Assembly: GCF_003719335.1 (NCBI RefSeq)
Contig: NZ_RIAS01000002.1
Location: forward strand, 1-64,000
DNA length: 64,000 nucleotides
Source: Paenibacillus amylolyticus
Lineage (GTDB): Bacteria; Bacillota; Bacilli; Paenibacillales; Paenibacillaceae
Reading direction: 5' to 3'
This document shows, piece by piece, positions 17,525 through 28,100 of this stretch. The translations under genes and the position numbers were made by a program. Every line of letters starts with the position of its first letter. Position 1 is the stretch's first letter. A model generated the notes under the pieces. The model had not been told where the DNA came from. It made no database searches and was given only the letters and a program-made list of their open reading frames with translations.

Positions 17525-17796
17525 AATCAATCTCCTTTCAGATCATTAGACGGACTGATTATCCCAAAAGTTGCATATTAATGGAACATCCACAAGATAT
17601 TAACCTAATTCCTGTATATTAAACTGTAAAGTGAGGACGTAAAATAAAAGCTCAGTTTAAGGGAGGCACAGATCCTGTGAAGTTGGACATACAATAGAGT
17701 AGAGGGGATATGATTTTTCCAAAATTCATTCGGAAAACAGGTAACTTTTTAAAATGGGGAGCGTCTTATATGGAAATAACTTCTATTGGAGGATGA

Positions 17797-20226
17797 ATGT
17801 GCGTGAAAAAGGAGCCTAATCAGAACATACGGGGTTATACTCGCTGCGTTACCTTAACGGGAATAACTGTGGTACTGCTAACAGGATGTATGATGCCAGA
17901 TCCCCAAACGGATGCAATGGGCGGACAGGCTCAGGTCTCAACAACACAGGCAGCTGATACAAAAGCTCCAATTCAAGTCTCCGATACGATTTTTAACGAC
18001 TTAGCGTTGCCCGATTCATCAACCTTGCTTTCAGCGGAGCAAATTTCCGCCAAGATCCCCTACAAAAAGGGAGAAGGAGTACCACTCAGAGAGGGCTTGC
18101 CTCTTTTCAGTGGCCGAAAGGATAACCGCGTTGCAGTAGATCAGATGAAGGTTACATATCTCACTATACCGAAGGAAAAGTATATTTTGACTGGGGTCCA
18201 GGGGGAGTGGTTGCAAGTCAAGAACCAGCAGCATGATAGCTACTGGCTTCCTGGATGGTATGCAATTAAACAGAGTAACGCCATAACGAAAATTGCCCCT
18301 CGTACATTCACTGTTCGAACCGACAGTAAACTATACCTCACCCCGGACAGTACTATAACTTGGCCTTCCGACGAGGCGCTATTGAAGAAGGCGCTCATCG
18401 TGGCTGAGTGGAAGGACTGGGTCGGCGTGTCCATTGCTCCCCGGATCTGGAGCAAGGAATGGACAGGTTATCATCATGTGCTGCTTTGGATCAAGAAAAA
18501 GGATGTTACAGGTCAAATGCCTGTTTCCGATGGATGGTTTGCAAGTGAACCATCGTTATCTATCGCTATGCTCCGCCATCTGGTAGATACCAAGCTGGAT
18601 CAGACGACGACCACCAAGCAGGTTGCCGAGTGGTTAGGGGAGCCGGATTGGAAGGAGCGGTCCAGAAATCTGAATGAACCAGGTGATCCGATGCGGGTTA
18701 GACAGACCTGGAGATATGAGCGGCATGACGCACATCTATTGTTAACATTTAATAACAACGGCAAGCTGACAGAGATTCGCTGGAATATGCCAGCGAGTCA
18801 GGATAATGAGGCAGATATCCAAAGTTACGAGCGTATGGGCACGTTTACTTATTTCACTCAGGTTGCTGTAGGAAAGTCTCTCCCGCCAACGCTGCCCTGG
18901 AAACCGGAATGGGTGAATCAGGGAGATTTGAACTATACCTTTTTAGAAGCGGGTACAGATGATGTACTCCTCATGAAGGGAGATGATGGCGGGTTTAGCG
19001 GCATGCATTATGATGATTCCTACTATGCGCTGGATCGACATACAGGGAAAATGCTCTGGAGAGTGCATAACGGATATGGTCCTGCTCAAGCCGTTGTAAA
19101 TACGAAGCGGGATGCCGTTACACTCTATACAAGTTATGACACGGATCGTAAGCAATATCTGGATCGTGTGCGCCATATCAACCTGAAAGACGGAAAGCTT
19201 CTATGGGAATATAAACCTGAAGTACGAGATAAACGGAATAACAGTTCAAACAAGAAAGATACAGCTGACGATACGGTATGGTTGAACGGCATCAAGGCTG
19301 CTCGAAACGTAGTTATTGTAGATATCACTGCGGCTGAAGGTTCCAGTAATGGGTGGATTCATGTGCTGAATAGCTCAAACGGTAAACGGTTATGGAGCAA
19401 GAAGTTAACGAAAGGATATCAATTAGTTAATCGAAGTGCCGATGAGCCTTATGTTCTGTATCAGGAGAAAAATCAGCTTGTTGCCGCAGATCCTTTAACG
19501 GGACGCACGGTTTGGCAGGTTGAATCTGAACCATCCGCGATAGATCATATCGAGAACGATTCCTATTTTGATGGCATCCATCGTTATGATCCGTTTGCCT
19601 CAGCCCCCCTTGGGCGCTGGATGTTGCTGGATGATCAGTGGGTGCTGCTTGATCTGACTTCTGGTAAGAAACGATCTCTAATTCCTGCACGTACAGGTCA
19701 GCAAATAGAAGTGCTGAATGATGGTATGGTGCTGATTCGTCAGAATCAAAAAGGAAATATGTACGGTGATTACGGCGAATATACAACCTCCTTATTTGAT
19801 CTAGGTACAGGAAAGATTCGCTGGACGGTTAATGCGAAAATTGAACGCGGTCTTCTAGAGGCAGATCAACTATATGTCATTAGAAACGGATATCCTGCCG
19901 CAGTGGATTATCGTACCGGGGAGACACGGTGGGATACACAAGAATCTGTTGGAGCAAACCAATATTCGACCAATCAGGGCAGTTACCTCATCATTGGAGA
20001 TCATTTGTTGCTTCCTCGAAATGAAGACTTACTTGTGATGGATAAAAAGGATGGGAAGCTGTTAGGGCGTGTGCATGATGTAGTCATGGGGACTCCGGAA
20101 CATCGGGATCGGGATGCGAAGAATGGCATGATCAACCGAATGGATGATATGGTTTTCGTTGGATCAGCTAATGGACGTTTCCGTGTCCTTCCAGCACATC
20201 TCCTGGAAGGAGAGAACTCTTTTTAA
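17797..20226 (+). CDS. lipoprotein with PQQ-like beta-propeller
   Basis: An 809-residue lipoprotein: CVTLTGITVVLLTGC holds a lipobox (LTGC). The region to about 260 has SH3-like strands. Residues about 268-330 (TTTKQVAEWLGEPDW to GKLTEIRWN) resemble a small BamE/SmpA-type domain. From about 370 to the end a PQQ-type propeller is marked by repeats ending in G-x-x-W: ALDRHTGKMLWRV, INLKDGKLLWEYK, LNSSNGKRLWSKK, DPLTGRTVWQVE, LGTGKIRWTVN, YRTGETRWDT, MDKKDGKLLGRV. Propellers of this type usually scaffold protein complexes or bind polymers; the enzyme residues of quinoproteins are not evident. GGAGG at 17788-17792 is 4 bases from ATG 17797 and 10 from an in-frame GTG at 17803, so the start is uncertain by two codons. 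Confidence 0.82.
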   Translation: MCVKKEPNQNIRGYTRCVTLTGITVVLLTGCMMPDPQTDAMGGQAQVSTTQAADTKAPIQVSDTIFNDLALPDSSTLLSAEQISAKIPYKKGEGVPLREGLPLFSGRKDNRVAVDQMKVTYLTIPKEKYILTGVQGEWLQVKNQQHDSYWLPGWYAIKQSNAITKIAPRTFTVRTDSKLYLTPDSTITWPSDEALLKKALIVAEWKDWVGVSIAPRIWSKEWTGYHHVLLWIKKKDVTGQMPVSDGWFASEPSLSIAMLRHLVDTKLDQTTTTKQVAEWLGEPDWKERSRNLNEPGDPMRVRQTWRYERHDAHLLLTFNNNGKLTEIRWNMPASQDNEADIQSYERMGTFTYFTQVAVGKSLPPTLPWKPEWVNQGDLNYTFLEAGTDDVLLMKGDDGGFSGMHYDDSYYALDRHTGKMLWRVHNGYGPAQAVVNTKRDAVTLYTSYDTDRKQYLDRVRHINLKDGKLLWEYKPEVRDKRNNSSNKKDTADDTVWLNGIKAARNVVIVDITAAEGSSNGWIHVLNSSNGKRLWSKKLTKGYQLVNRSADEPYVLYQEKNQLVAADPLTGRTVWQVESEPSAIDHIENDSYFDGIHRYDPFASAPLGRWMLLDDQWVLLDLTSGKKRSLIPARTGQQIEVLNDGMVLIRQNQKGNMYGDYGEYTTSLFDLGTGKIRWTVNAKIERGLLEADQLYVIRNGYPAAVDYRTGETRWDTQESVGANQYSTNQGSYLIIGDHLLLPRNEDLLVMDKKDGKLLGRVHDVVMGTPEHRDRDAKNGMINRMDDMVFVGSANGRFRVLPAHLLEGENSF

Positions 20227-20380
20227 AAGCTTGTCTGAGCCGCCATGTTGTTTTATTATAAATGAACAGGATTGCTCGCGCTCCGGTTATCGGCTGTGCG
20301 GGCTTTCTTCATGTGTTCTTGAAAGATTCTTGGGAGATACTTGAAGGAACCATACACGATCATTCACGGGAGGAATCTCC

Positions 20381-21208
20381 ATGATTTCATTATATGGTGT
20401 GAGCAAACGGTTCAACGAGCGCGGTTCCCGTGCGGATCAAGGATTCGAGGCCTTGCGATCCGTCTCGCTTGAAATAAGTAAAGGTGAGATTCATGGCATT
20501 ATTGGTTCCAGCGGGGCAGGAAAGTCGACCTTGCTCCGGATGCTGAACGGTTTGGAACAGCCTGATGACGGAGAGGTTGCCGTCAATGGTCAGCAACTAA
20601 CCGGAATGAACGAGCGAGACTTGCGTCAGGCACGCAGATCCATCGGCATGATCTTCCAGCATTTTAATCTGGTCAGCAATCGCACGGTGCTGAGTAATGT
20701 GAGTATGCCGCTGGAACTGGCGGGGAAATCACGTTCACAGCGGCGAGAGCGAGGCTTGGAAGTACTACAATTCGTCGGACTGGAGGACAAAGCGAACCAG
20801 TATCCGGCACAACTGAGCGGAGGACAGAAGCAGCGCGTTGCCATTGCCAGAGCGCTTGCCAGTCATCCAGCTGTATTGCTCTGCGATGAACCAACATCTT
20901 CGCTTGATCCGCAGACAACAGGCGGAATATTGGATGTTCTTCGTCATGTGAACGAAACGATGGGAGTGACGATTGTTGTTGTTACCCATGAGATGGAAGT
21001 GGCTCGTCGATTATGTCACCGTATTACGGTGATGAAAGAGGGGCGAATTGTGCGTACCCTATCTGAATCGGAAGTTCGCAGTATCCCGGCTCCTCAGCCG
21101 GACATCCTCACTTCACTGCTTGCAGATGACACTCTGGGTGCAATAGGAACCGACACGGGAACGGGAACGACAGCACAACGTTTGGTGGAACGGGAGGACA
21201 AGCGATGA
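20381..21208 (+). CDS. metN: methionine ABC transporter ATPase, NIL domain missing
   Basis: A 275-residue ABC ATPase for D/L-methionine uptake with the permease and binding protein that follow. Walker A GSSGAGKST near residue 42, Q-loop in IFQHFNLV near 92, signature LSGGQKQRVAIARAL near 146, Walker B VLLCDEPTSSLD near 170, H-loop VVTHEME near 205. MetN proteins are normally about 340 residues, with a C-terminal NIL domain that binds methionine and inhibits transport. Here the protein ends soon after the ATPase core with a Thr/Gly-rich tail (GTDTGTGTTAQ), so the regulatory domain is absent. GGGAGG lies before the ATG. Its stop overlaps metI as ATGA. Confidence 0.88.
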   Translation: MISLYGVSKRFNERGSRADQGFEALRSVSLEISKGEIHGIIGSSGAGKSTLLRMLNGLEQPDDGEVAVNGQQLTGMNERDLRQARRSIGMIFQHFNLVSNRTVLSNVSMPLELAGKSRSQRRERGLEVLQFVGLEDKANQYPAQLSGGQKQRVAIARALASHPAVLLCDEPTSSLDPQTTGGILDVLRHVNETMGVTIVVVTHEMEVARRLCHRITVMKEGRIVRTLSESEVRSIPAPQPDILTSLLADDTLGAIGTDTGTGTTAQRLVEREDKR

Positions 21209-21876
21209 TGTTACCTGAGTCGGTGCTTAAATACCAGCACGAAATCTGGCAAGCCATCGGAGAGACGTTTGTGATGGTGGGAATTTCTATTGCAGCTGCC
21301 GTTCTGGTCGGATTGCCTCTCGGTACGTTATTGTACTTGTTTCGTAAAGGGCAGCGATACCAGAATCGAGCCTTGTTCACGGTTCTGGGCAGTCTTGTGA
21401 ATATCATTCGTTCCTTTCCATTCCTGCTTCTGGTCGTCTTCATGATCCCGTTCACTCGCTTGGTTGTAGGAACATCCATCGGTACGTTAGCTGCAACGGT
21501 GCCTCTGTCGGTCATAGCTATTGCTTATTATGCCCGTCTGGTTGAACAGGCTCTACTCGATGTGCCTAAAGGTGTCATTGAGGCGGCCTCTTCTATGGGA
21601 GCCTCAACTGCGCAACTTGTGCTTAAATTCCTGTACGTGGAGGCAAGGTCTGGTCTTGTGCTGGGACTTACCACAGCAACGATCAGTTTTGTTTCCTATT
21701 CTACGGTAATGGGAATTGTGGGCGGCGGCGGTGTGGGTGATTTCGCTATTCGTTACGGTTATCAACGCTTCGAAACGGAAATTATGATATTTACAATTGT
21801 TATCATGATTGTGCTGGTGCAGATGATTCAATTTACGGGCAGTCGGCTGTCTCGCTGGCTGGATCGCAGATCCTGA
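21205..21876 (+). CDS. metI: methionine ABC transporter permease
   Basis: A 223-residue inner membrane permease of the MetI type with about five membrane spans (about residues 20-45, 60-85, 90-112, 150-170, 187-210). The coupling-helix EAA motif EAASSMGASTAQLVLKFLYVEARSGLVLG is at about 121-149. SYSTVMGIVGGGGVGDFAIRYGYQRF near 160-185 is a hallmark of MetI. Translationally coupled to metN upstream; the binding protein gene follows 51 bases later. Confidence 0.93.
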   Translation: MMLPESVLKYQHEIWQAIGETFVMVGISIAAAVLVGLPLGTLLYLFRKGQRYQNRALFTVLGSLVNIIRSFPFLLLVVFMIPFTRLVVGTSIGTLAATVPLSVIAIAYYARLVEQALLDVPKGVIEAASSMGASTAQLVLKFLYVEARSGLVLGLTTATISFVSYSTVMGIVGGGGVGDFAIRYGYQRFETEIMIFTIVIMIVLVQMIQFTGSRLSRWLDRRS

Positions 21877-21927
21877 GAAACCTACTAAAAACGACTACTG
21901 ATTACACAGAGAAGGGGTAAACATCCA

Positions 21928-22764
21928 ATGAAAGCAAAATTAATGCTATTGATGCTCGCGGTTATGCTCGTTGTATCCGCCTGCGGTAAAAAAGAAGAAA
22001 CGCCTGCTGCTGAGGGGGCGAAGCCAGAAGCACAAGCCGGGCAGGAAGTCACACTGAAAGTCGCAACGTTGATTCCGCCAATGACGGATGTACTGGATAT
22101 CGTTAAACCGCTCCTTAAAGAGGACGGCGTAAACCTGGAAGTTGTAGTACTGTCGGATAACGTACAGCCGAATACAGCACTGGCGAACAAGGAAGTGGAT
22201 GCGAACTTCTTCCAACACGTGCCGTACATGAAACAGTACAACGAGGCGAACAATGCAACTCTGGTTCCTGTTCAGCCCATCTACAACGCGATCTATGGCG
22301 GATACTCCAAAACGTACAAGTCCATTGATGAACTGCCAGAAGGTGCAACGATTGCGATCGCTAATGATCCTTCAAATATCGGGCGCTCCCTCGTCATGCT
22401 GGAACAAAACGGCCTGATTAAACTCAAAGAGGGTGTAGGTTTTAATGCGACACAAGCGGACATCACAGAGAACAAAAAGAACTTCAAGTTCAAAGAAGTA
22501 GATTTGCTGATGCTTGCCCGCATGATGGATGATGCAGATTTGGTAGCTATGACTCCTGCCTATGCAAGCCCGCTCGGTCTTACACCAAAAAAGGATGCTT
22601 TGCTGACCGAGAAGGACGATTCCCATTTTGCGATCACGTTGGTAGCTCGTGAGGATAACAAAGACTCCGAAGCCATCCAGAAGCTGGCTAAACGTATGGC
22701 CGGCCCTGAAGTGAAAGCCTTTTTCGAAAAAAACTACGCAGATATTGCCATTCCAGCATTCTAA
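21928..22764 (+). CDS. metQ: methionine-binding lipoprotein, MetQ/NlpA family
   Basis: A 278-residue substrate-binding lipoprotein. Signal MKAKLMLLMLAVMLVVSAC with lipobox (VSAC). The NlpA/MetQ fold shows in VTLKVATLIPPMTDVLDIVKPLL, NTALANKEVDANFFQHVPYMKQYN near 88-110, IYGGYSKTYKSIDELPEGATIAIANDPSNIGRSLVMLEQNGLIKLKEG near 118-165, and the C-terminal FFEKNYADIAIPAF. Together with metN and metI it makes a complete importer. No S-box, T-box or other methionine leader is seen before metN, so how the operon senses methionine is open. A terminator follows 32 bases after the stop. Confidence 0.92.
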   Translation: MKAKLMLLMLAVMLVVSACGKKEETPAAEGAKPEAQAGQEVTLKVATLIPPMTDVLDIVKPLLKEDGVNLEVVVLSDNVQPNTALANKEVDANFFQHVPYMKQYNEANNATLVPVQPIYNAIYGGYSKTYKSIDELPEGATIAIANDPSNIGRSLVMLEQNGLIKLKEGVGFNATQADITENKKNFKFKEVDLLMLARMMDDADLVAMTPAYASPLGLTPKKDALLTEKDDSHFAITLVAREDNKDSEAIQKLAKRMAGPEVKAFFEKNYADIAIPAF

Positions 22765-22795
22765 GGTACAGATCAGTATAGAGATTTGAACATGG

Positions 22796-22826
22796 AGATC
22801 CGAGCAAATATGCTCGGGTCTTTTTG
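22796..22826 (+). terminator. terminator of metNIQ
   Basis: AGATCCGAGCA (22796-22806) pairs with TGCTCGGGTCT (22811-22821), followed by TTTTT. Confidence 0.88.
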
Positions 22827-22957
22827 GTTTTGATCTGACTTCTGTTAACAACTATTTAGAAACTTAATAGAATCGGAGTTAAATTCGTTTAACTTAGTTA
22901 ATATTTTTTTTGTATGTTGGTACAAATATCAATTTAATATGGAAGAGGTAGAGTGAA

Positions 22958-24952
22958 TTGTCGTTGAAAATCAAAAAAACAGGTTGGTTAGGAAAGAATG
23001 TAACCGATTTTAAGGTCAAACTGATCATGTCCTTCATGATCTTTTTGGCGGTCCCTTCCATCACTATAGGTGTATTGTCTTATAACAATGCCAAAGAGGA
23101 AGTAACGAAACAAATTCTACTTAGTGCAGAGGAAAACGTGAATTTAGCTAATAGTACGATTGATTTAATCATCAATGTGAAACGAAAGCAGGTTGAATAT
23201 TATGCGAAGGTTTTTACTGCAGACACCATGAAAAATTCAGAAGCAAACATGCTGGAGGAAATAAAGGGATTCATCGGACAGAACCCGGATGTAGTTCTTG
23301 TCAGTGTAGGTGATCAAAATGGCAAATATATATCTTCTTCGGATACAACTACCCCACAAGATTATGATCCGCGAACCAGACCTTGGTATACAGAAGCAAT
23401 GAGTCAACCTGGTCAGGTTATCGTCACAGACCCTTATACCTCCGCAGCAACGAATTCGGTTACGGTTTCAATTGCAAAGGCATTGGACGACCGCTCTGGT
23501 GTAGTCAGTCTTGATCTGGATCTGAATGATATTAGCAGTAGTATAAGTAAGATCAAGGTAGGGGAGCAGGGATATATGGTATTGCTGGATCGTAGCAAAA
23601 AGTATATCTATCACCCGAACAGCTCAGCTGGATCAGAGGTGAAAGAGTCATTCTGGGCAGAGGTATTTGATAACGAATCAGGCACATTTGATTATGACTA
23701 TAATGATCAACCCAAGTTTATGTATTATTTAACGAATGGTTCAACGGATTGGAAAATCGCAGGTACGATGTTCACCTCCGAGGTGGATGAGGCGACAGCT
23801 CCGATTCTGCATCGTATGATGATTGTGCTGTTATCTTGCCTTGGAGTTGGGGCTGTAATCATCTGGCTTGTCATGCGCTCCATTATTAGACCGATCAGAG
23901 AATTGAAAAATCAAGCGATACAAGTGAGTGAAGGAGATCTGACACAGACTATTGTAAGCAAGAGTTCGGATGAACTTGGTGATCTTAGTGACGCTTTTGG
24001 CAAAATGCAGACGAATCTGCGCTTGCTGATCCAGAATGTAGAGCATAGCGCAAGTCAGGTTGTTTCCTCATCAGAAGAGATGACGCAGAGTGCAGAAGTG
24101 ACCAGTGCCGCGAGTGAGCAGGTGGCCAAAGCTATTCAGGAAATTACGCTGGGAGCCGAGAAGCAAATGCATGGAATTGAGCATAATCATGAGGCCATTC
24201 GCGAAATTACGTCTGGTGTGACCAATATTGCGGAGAGATCCATTCATGTGTCCGAATTAGCCAAACAGATCACGTTACAGGCAGAAGAAGGTGGCAACAC
24301 GGTTAAGCAGACGGTAGATCAGATGAGATCGATTCAAGAGACCGTCTTACAGATGAGTCATATCATTCAGACTTTGGATGAACGTTCTGAGCAAATCTCG
24401 GCCATCACAGAACTGATGGGAAATATGGCGAAACAAACGAATCTACTGGCTCTGAATGCGTCGATTGAGGCTGCACGTGCAGGTGCACACGGGAATGGGT
24501 TCGCAGTAGTAGCTGGGGAAGTTCGCAATCTCGCAGAGCAATCCCAGCAGTCTGCTCAAGATATTGCTGCCCTGACGTCTGCTGTCCAGAAAGATACATT
24601 GGAATCCGTTGATATGATGAAGAAAGTGGCATTAGAGGTCGAACAAGGCATGGAGGTTTCCACTGAAGCTATTCAGAAGTTCGAACGTATTCTGGAGAGT
24701 ATGCGCGAGACCACACCTCAGATTGAAGATATTGCGGCCACATCCCAGCAGATTATGGCTGGAGTGCAGGAGGTTGGAGCTGTATCGAGTGAATTGGCAG
24801 GAATTGCTTCAGCGAATGCCTCAACTTCGGAGGAGGTTGCCGCCTCATCGGAAGAACAGCTGGCTTCGATGGAGGAGATATCAGCTTCTGCAAGAAGTTT
24901 GTCAAGTATGGCAGAACATCTGCAACGTCTGATTCAACAGTTCAAGTATTAG
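22958..24952 (+). CDS. methyl-accepting chemotaxis protein with dCache-type sensor
   Basis: A 664-residue chemoreceptor. First membrane span at about residues 22-45; extracellular sensor about 46-275 of dCache type, with the motif [14 protein letters not shown] near 139-152 and [19 protein letters not shown]; second span about 285-308; HAMP about 309-362; long coiled-coil signalling domain to 664, with the hairpin tip [35 protein letters not shown] near 494-528. It starts with TTG at 22958 (a second TTG lies at 22964); AGAGG at 22944-22948 gives 9 bases of spacing. Monocistronic. Ligand unknown; DxxxRPWY dCache domains often bind amino acids. Confidence 0.93.
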   Translation: MSLKIKKTGWLGKNVTDFKVKLIMSFMIFLAVPSITIGVLSYNNAKEEVTKQILLSAEENVNLANSTIDLIINVKRKQVEYYAKVFTADTMKNSEANMLEEIKGFIGQNPDVVLVSVGDQNGKYISSSDTTTPQDYDPRTRPWYTEAMSQPGQVIVTDPYTSAATNSVTVSIAKALDDRSGVVSLDLDLNDISSSISKIKVGEQGYMVLLDRSKKYIYHPNSSAGSEVKESFWAEVFDNESGTFDYDYNDQPKFMYYLTNGSTDWKIAGTMFTSEVDEATAPILHRMMIVLLSCLGVGAVIIWLVMRSIIRPIRELKNQAIQVSEGDLTQTIVSKSSDELGDLSDAFGKMQTNLRLLIQNVEHSASQVVSSSEEMTQSAEVTSAASEQVAKAIQEITLGAEKQMHGIEHNHEAIREITSGVTNIAERSIHVSELAKQITLQAEEGGNTVKQTVDQMRSIQETVLQMSHIIQTLDERSEQISAITELMGNMAKQTNLLALNASIEAARAGAHGNGFAVVAGEVRNLAEQSQQSAQDIAALTSAVQKDTLESVDMMKKVALEVEQGMEVSTEAIQKFERILESMRETTPQIEDIAATSQQIMAGVQEVGAVSSELAGIASANASTSEEVAASSEEQLASMEEISASARSLSSMAEHLQRLIQQFKY

Positions 24953-24974
24953 GGAGCCGAGAGGCTCTTTTTTT
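24952..24974 (+). terminator. terminator of the chemoreceptor gene
   Basis: GAGCC (24954-24958) pairs with GGCTC (24963-24967), extended by flanking G:U pairs, followed by seven T. It begins inside the stop codon. Confidence 0.75.
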
Positions 24975-25194
24975 ACATTTTGTCTGGTAATTTCGGGGAA
25001 GTTTTTGGAATGCATATCGAAGAGTAAATGTTAGAAGAAAGGAGGAAGGATTGGGGAGAAATAAGGCAATATCCGCATTTGAATAAGGGGGAGACGCGTA
25101 ATATGATTTGATTATTGCGGAGATACAATTGGCCAATCTGGCCTGTCTTTTCGTATATTAAACAACGCTAAAGTCGTAACTTGGATGGTGAACT

Positions 25195-28100
25195 TTGCTA
25201 CGCGATCTCGTTTTAAATTTTACATTAATTTTAATTTTCGTCTTCCTCATTCATCACTATCTGAATCAATCGAGTAATCGGCATAAGCCATCATTTACCT
25301 CTCGCATGATCATTGGGATAGCGATGAGCATGTTAGGCACTGCGTTGTATTACTTCTCCATTATCTTGGATGATGGCACGATGTTAAGCTTTAGATTCAT
25401 CGCTTATCTGCTTGCTGCTTATTATGGCGGAGGAGGAACGGCGTTTATCACATTTGCAGGTTTGTGGATATTTAGAATCAATGCAGGATTCTGGCCATCG
25501 ATTGAAAACCTGAATTATGCGATGTACGAACTTATTTTCGTTCTGGTTACCTCAATGAATTTCAGATGTATTCGCAGATTTGTACACCAATGGTTATCCG
25601 GCTCGCTACTACTGCTGTTTGCTTATCAATTCACGATGTCTATGACATATCCATCGACACTCCTTAGCCATGGGATGACTTTGCTTTCTCAAATTCTATG
25701 TATGCTACTGGTTATATTGTTCATCTATTTCCTCAATCAGAATCATCAGTACAGACATCTGGTGATTCAAAAAGAGCAAGAGATGCTGGAGATGCTGCGC
25801 TGGCAACCAGGGTTTACGTTCAAACTACGAAAGGTGAACGGGAAATTTGAATTCCTCCTGCTCGAAGGGGAGATGTTGTCTCATCTCGGTATGGACATGC
25901 GAAGTCTAGAGCAAAGCTTCCAATTGGGAAATATTAAGGCTCTGCCCCCAGATAAAATTCAATTTCTGAAGACACAATTCAACCGCGCCTGGAGAGGCGA
26001 ACGCTTTTTTTTCGAAATTGAGCACAAAGGAAACTACGCTCTGGTTAAGCTGGGGCCTTTTCTGGAGGGCACGGTGGTGAAGTATGTCATTGGGTATGGA
26101 CTTGATATTACAGAACACCGAGCTGTCAGGCGAAGGATTCAGGAAAGTGAGGAGCGCTATCGTTTGCTGGAGCGAGTGTCCTCCAATTGGGTTGCAGGAT
26201 TGGACAGTATGGGCAACATCGTTTCCATTAACCAGAAATTTCTCGATGTCCTCCAGGCGGAGCGGCAACAGGTTATTGGTCGTGCGCTTGCAGATTTGCT
26301 GGTGATGGAAAAATCAGATTGCTGGGTTACCGTTTTACAAGAGGTTATCTCGTCTAAAACTAATCATGAGACGGAACTGACCTTCCGGATCGGAGAAAGT
26401 GATGAATTGCATGTTCGCGTTCATCTTTATCCGCTCAAGTCATCCGGTTCTAGTGAGCAAATTAAGGCTGTCTTTCAAGATATGACAGATCAGTATCGCT
26501 GGGTGAAGGCAGATAAGGCTAGTCAGGCGAAGAGTGAGTTCCTAGCTCTGATGAGCCATGAGTTGCGGACGCCACTGAACAGTATCACCAGCTTCAGTTC
26601 CTTGCTGCAACGAACACATCTTACTCCTCAGCAGCAGGACTATCTGGGCAAGATCACCGTATCCTCGCAATCTTTACTTGCATTGGTCAATGATATTCTA
26701 GATTTTTCGAGAATTGAAGCAGGTATGTTTAATGTGGAGAATGTTCCCTTTTCCCTGGAGGATGTATTTAAACGAGTGGCAGATCAGATTAGTACGTCTA
26801 TCGGTAACAAAGATATTAAGATCATTTTTCATACCGATCCCGAGCTGCCTTTAACGGTAATTGGTGATCCGTTCCGGTTGGAGCAGGTTCTTATTAATCT
26901 GCTTAACAACGCCATTAAGTTTACGGATGAAGGGTATGTCATATTTCACGCAGAGGTAATTACACTTGAGGATAAACATGTTGAAGTTCGGTTCGAGGTG
27001 GAGGATACCGGGATTGGCATCTCCCCCGAACAGATGGAGCGTTTATTTGTTCCTTTCAGTCAGGCCGAACCATCGACCTATCGAAAGTACGGAGGCTCTG
27101 GCTTGGGCTTGGTCATTTGTTATCTCCTGATCACATCATTAGGCGGCAGCCTGCAAGTGGAAAGTATACTTGGTGAATATAGCATGTTTACATTTGAGCT
27201 GGTGTATGAACTGACAGAAATAGAGGATCGTTCTTTCCTGCCAACCTATCCATTATTATATGCAGTGAATGATGTGATGGTTGTGGAAAGAGACAGAAGA
27301 GTTGCAGAAAACCTGGAGCAGATGTTGCGCTCATTTGGTCTCAGGCCCCAAATATATTCTTCTTTTCATGAAGTGCTGGACAATGGTAACTATGATTACG
27401 AGAGGGATGAATCGTCTTCTCTCCTGATCATGCTCGATATGGATATGAAACATGTACACGATGATCCGAGCTGGGAGCGATTAATGGATATGCTGCATAG
27501 TACCCGGATTCATGTATTAGGGTATAAGCGTGGAGTTAGCGAGAATGCTCTTGCCATCAAGCAGAATTCTATTCATCCGAAGGCAGTCCTGTTTCAGCCG
27601 ATTACCCGTGTGGGGCTGTTTGAAACTTTGCTGACATTGCAGGATGGAGAAGTACAGAATTTGAGCCAAATGATAATTCAGGATGAATCCTCAGATCGAA
27701 TGAATCAGGGAGCCATTTTGGTGGCAGAGGATCATGAGATTAATCAGATCGCCATTCGGGCGCTGCTTCAGCAGCTGGGATTTGAAGTGAAAGTGGTGAA
27801 GGATGGAGAAGAGGTACTGAGAGAACTCCATGTTCAGCCGTGGAAGCTGATTTTAATGGATTTGTTCATGCCGCTAATGGATGGAATAGAAGCTGTTAAA
27901 CACATTCGTCAGATGAGACAATACGATCACTTACCTGTTATTGCACTTACGGCAAATAGCGTGAAGAAGGATCATAAGGTATATATGGAGGCAGGTATGA
28001 ATGCCGTTCTGACGAAACCGATCCATGAACAACAGCTTCAAGATGTACTAGCAGCCTGGATTGATCTGAAGGGATTGCATGAAATCAGGGGGATTGATAC

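Noticed and set aside
20227..20380. Possible S-box or T-box leader before metN
   Set aside because: None of the conserved S-box or T-box blocks, and no terminator with an alternative stem, is visible in these 154 bases.
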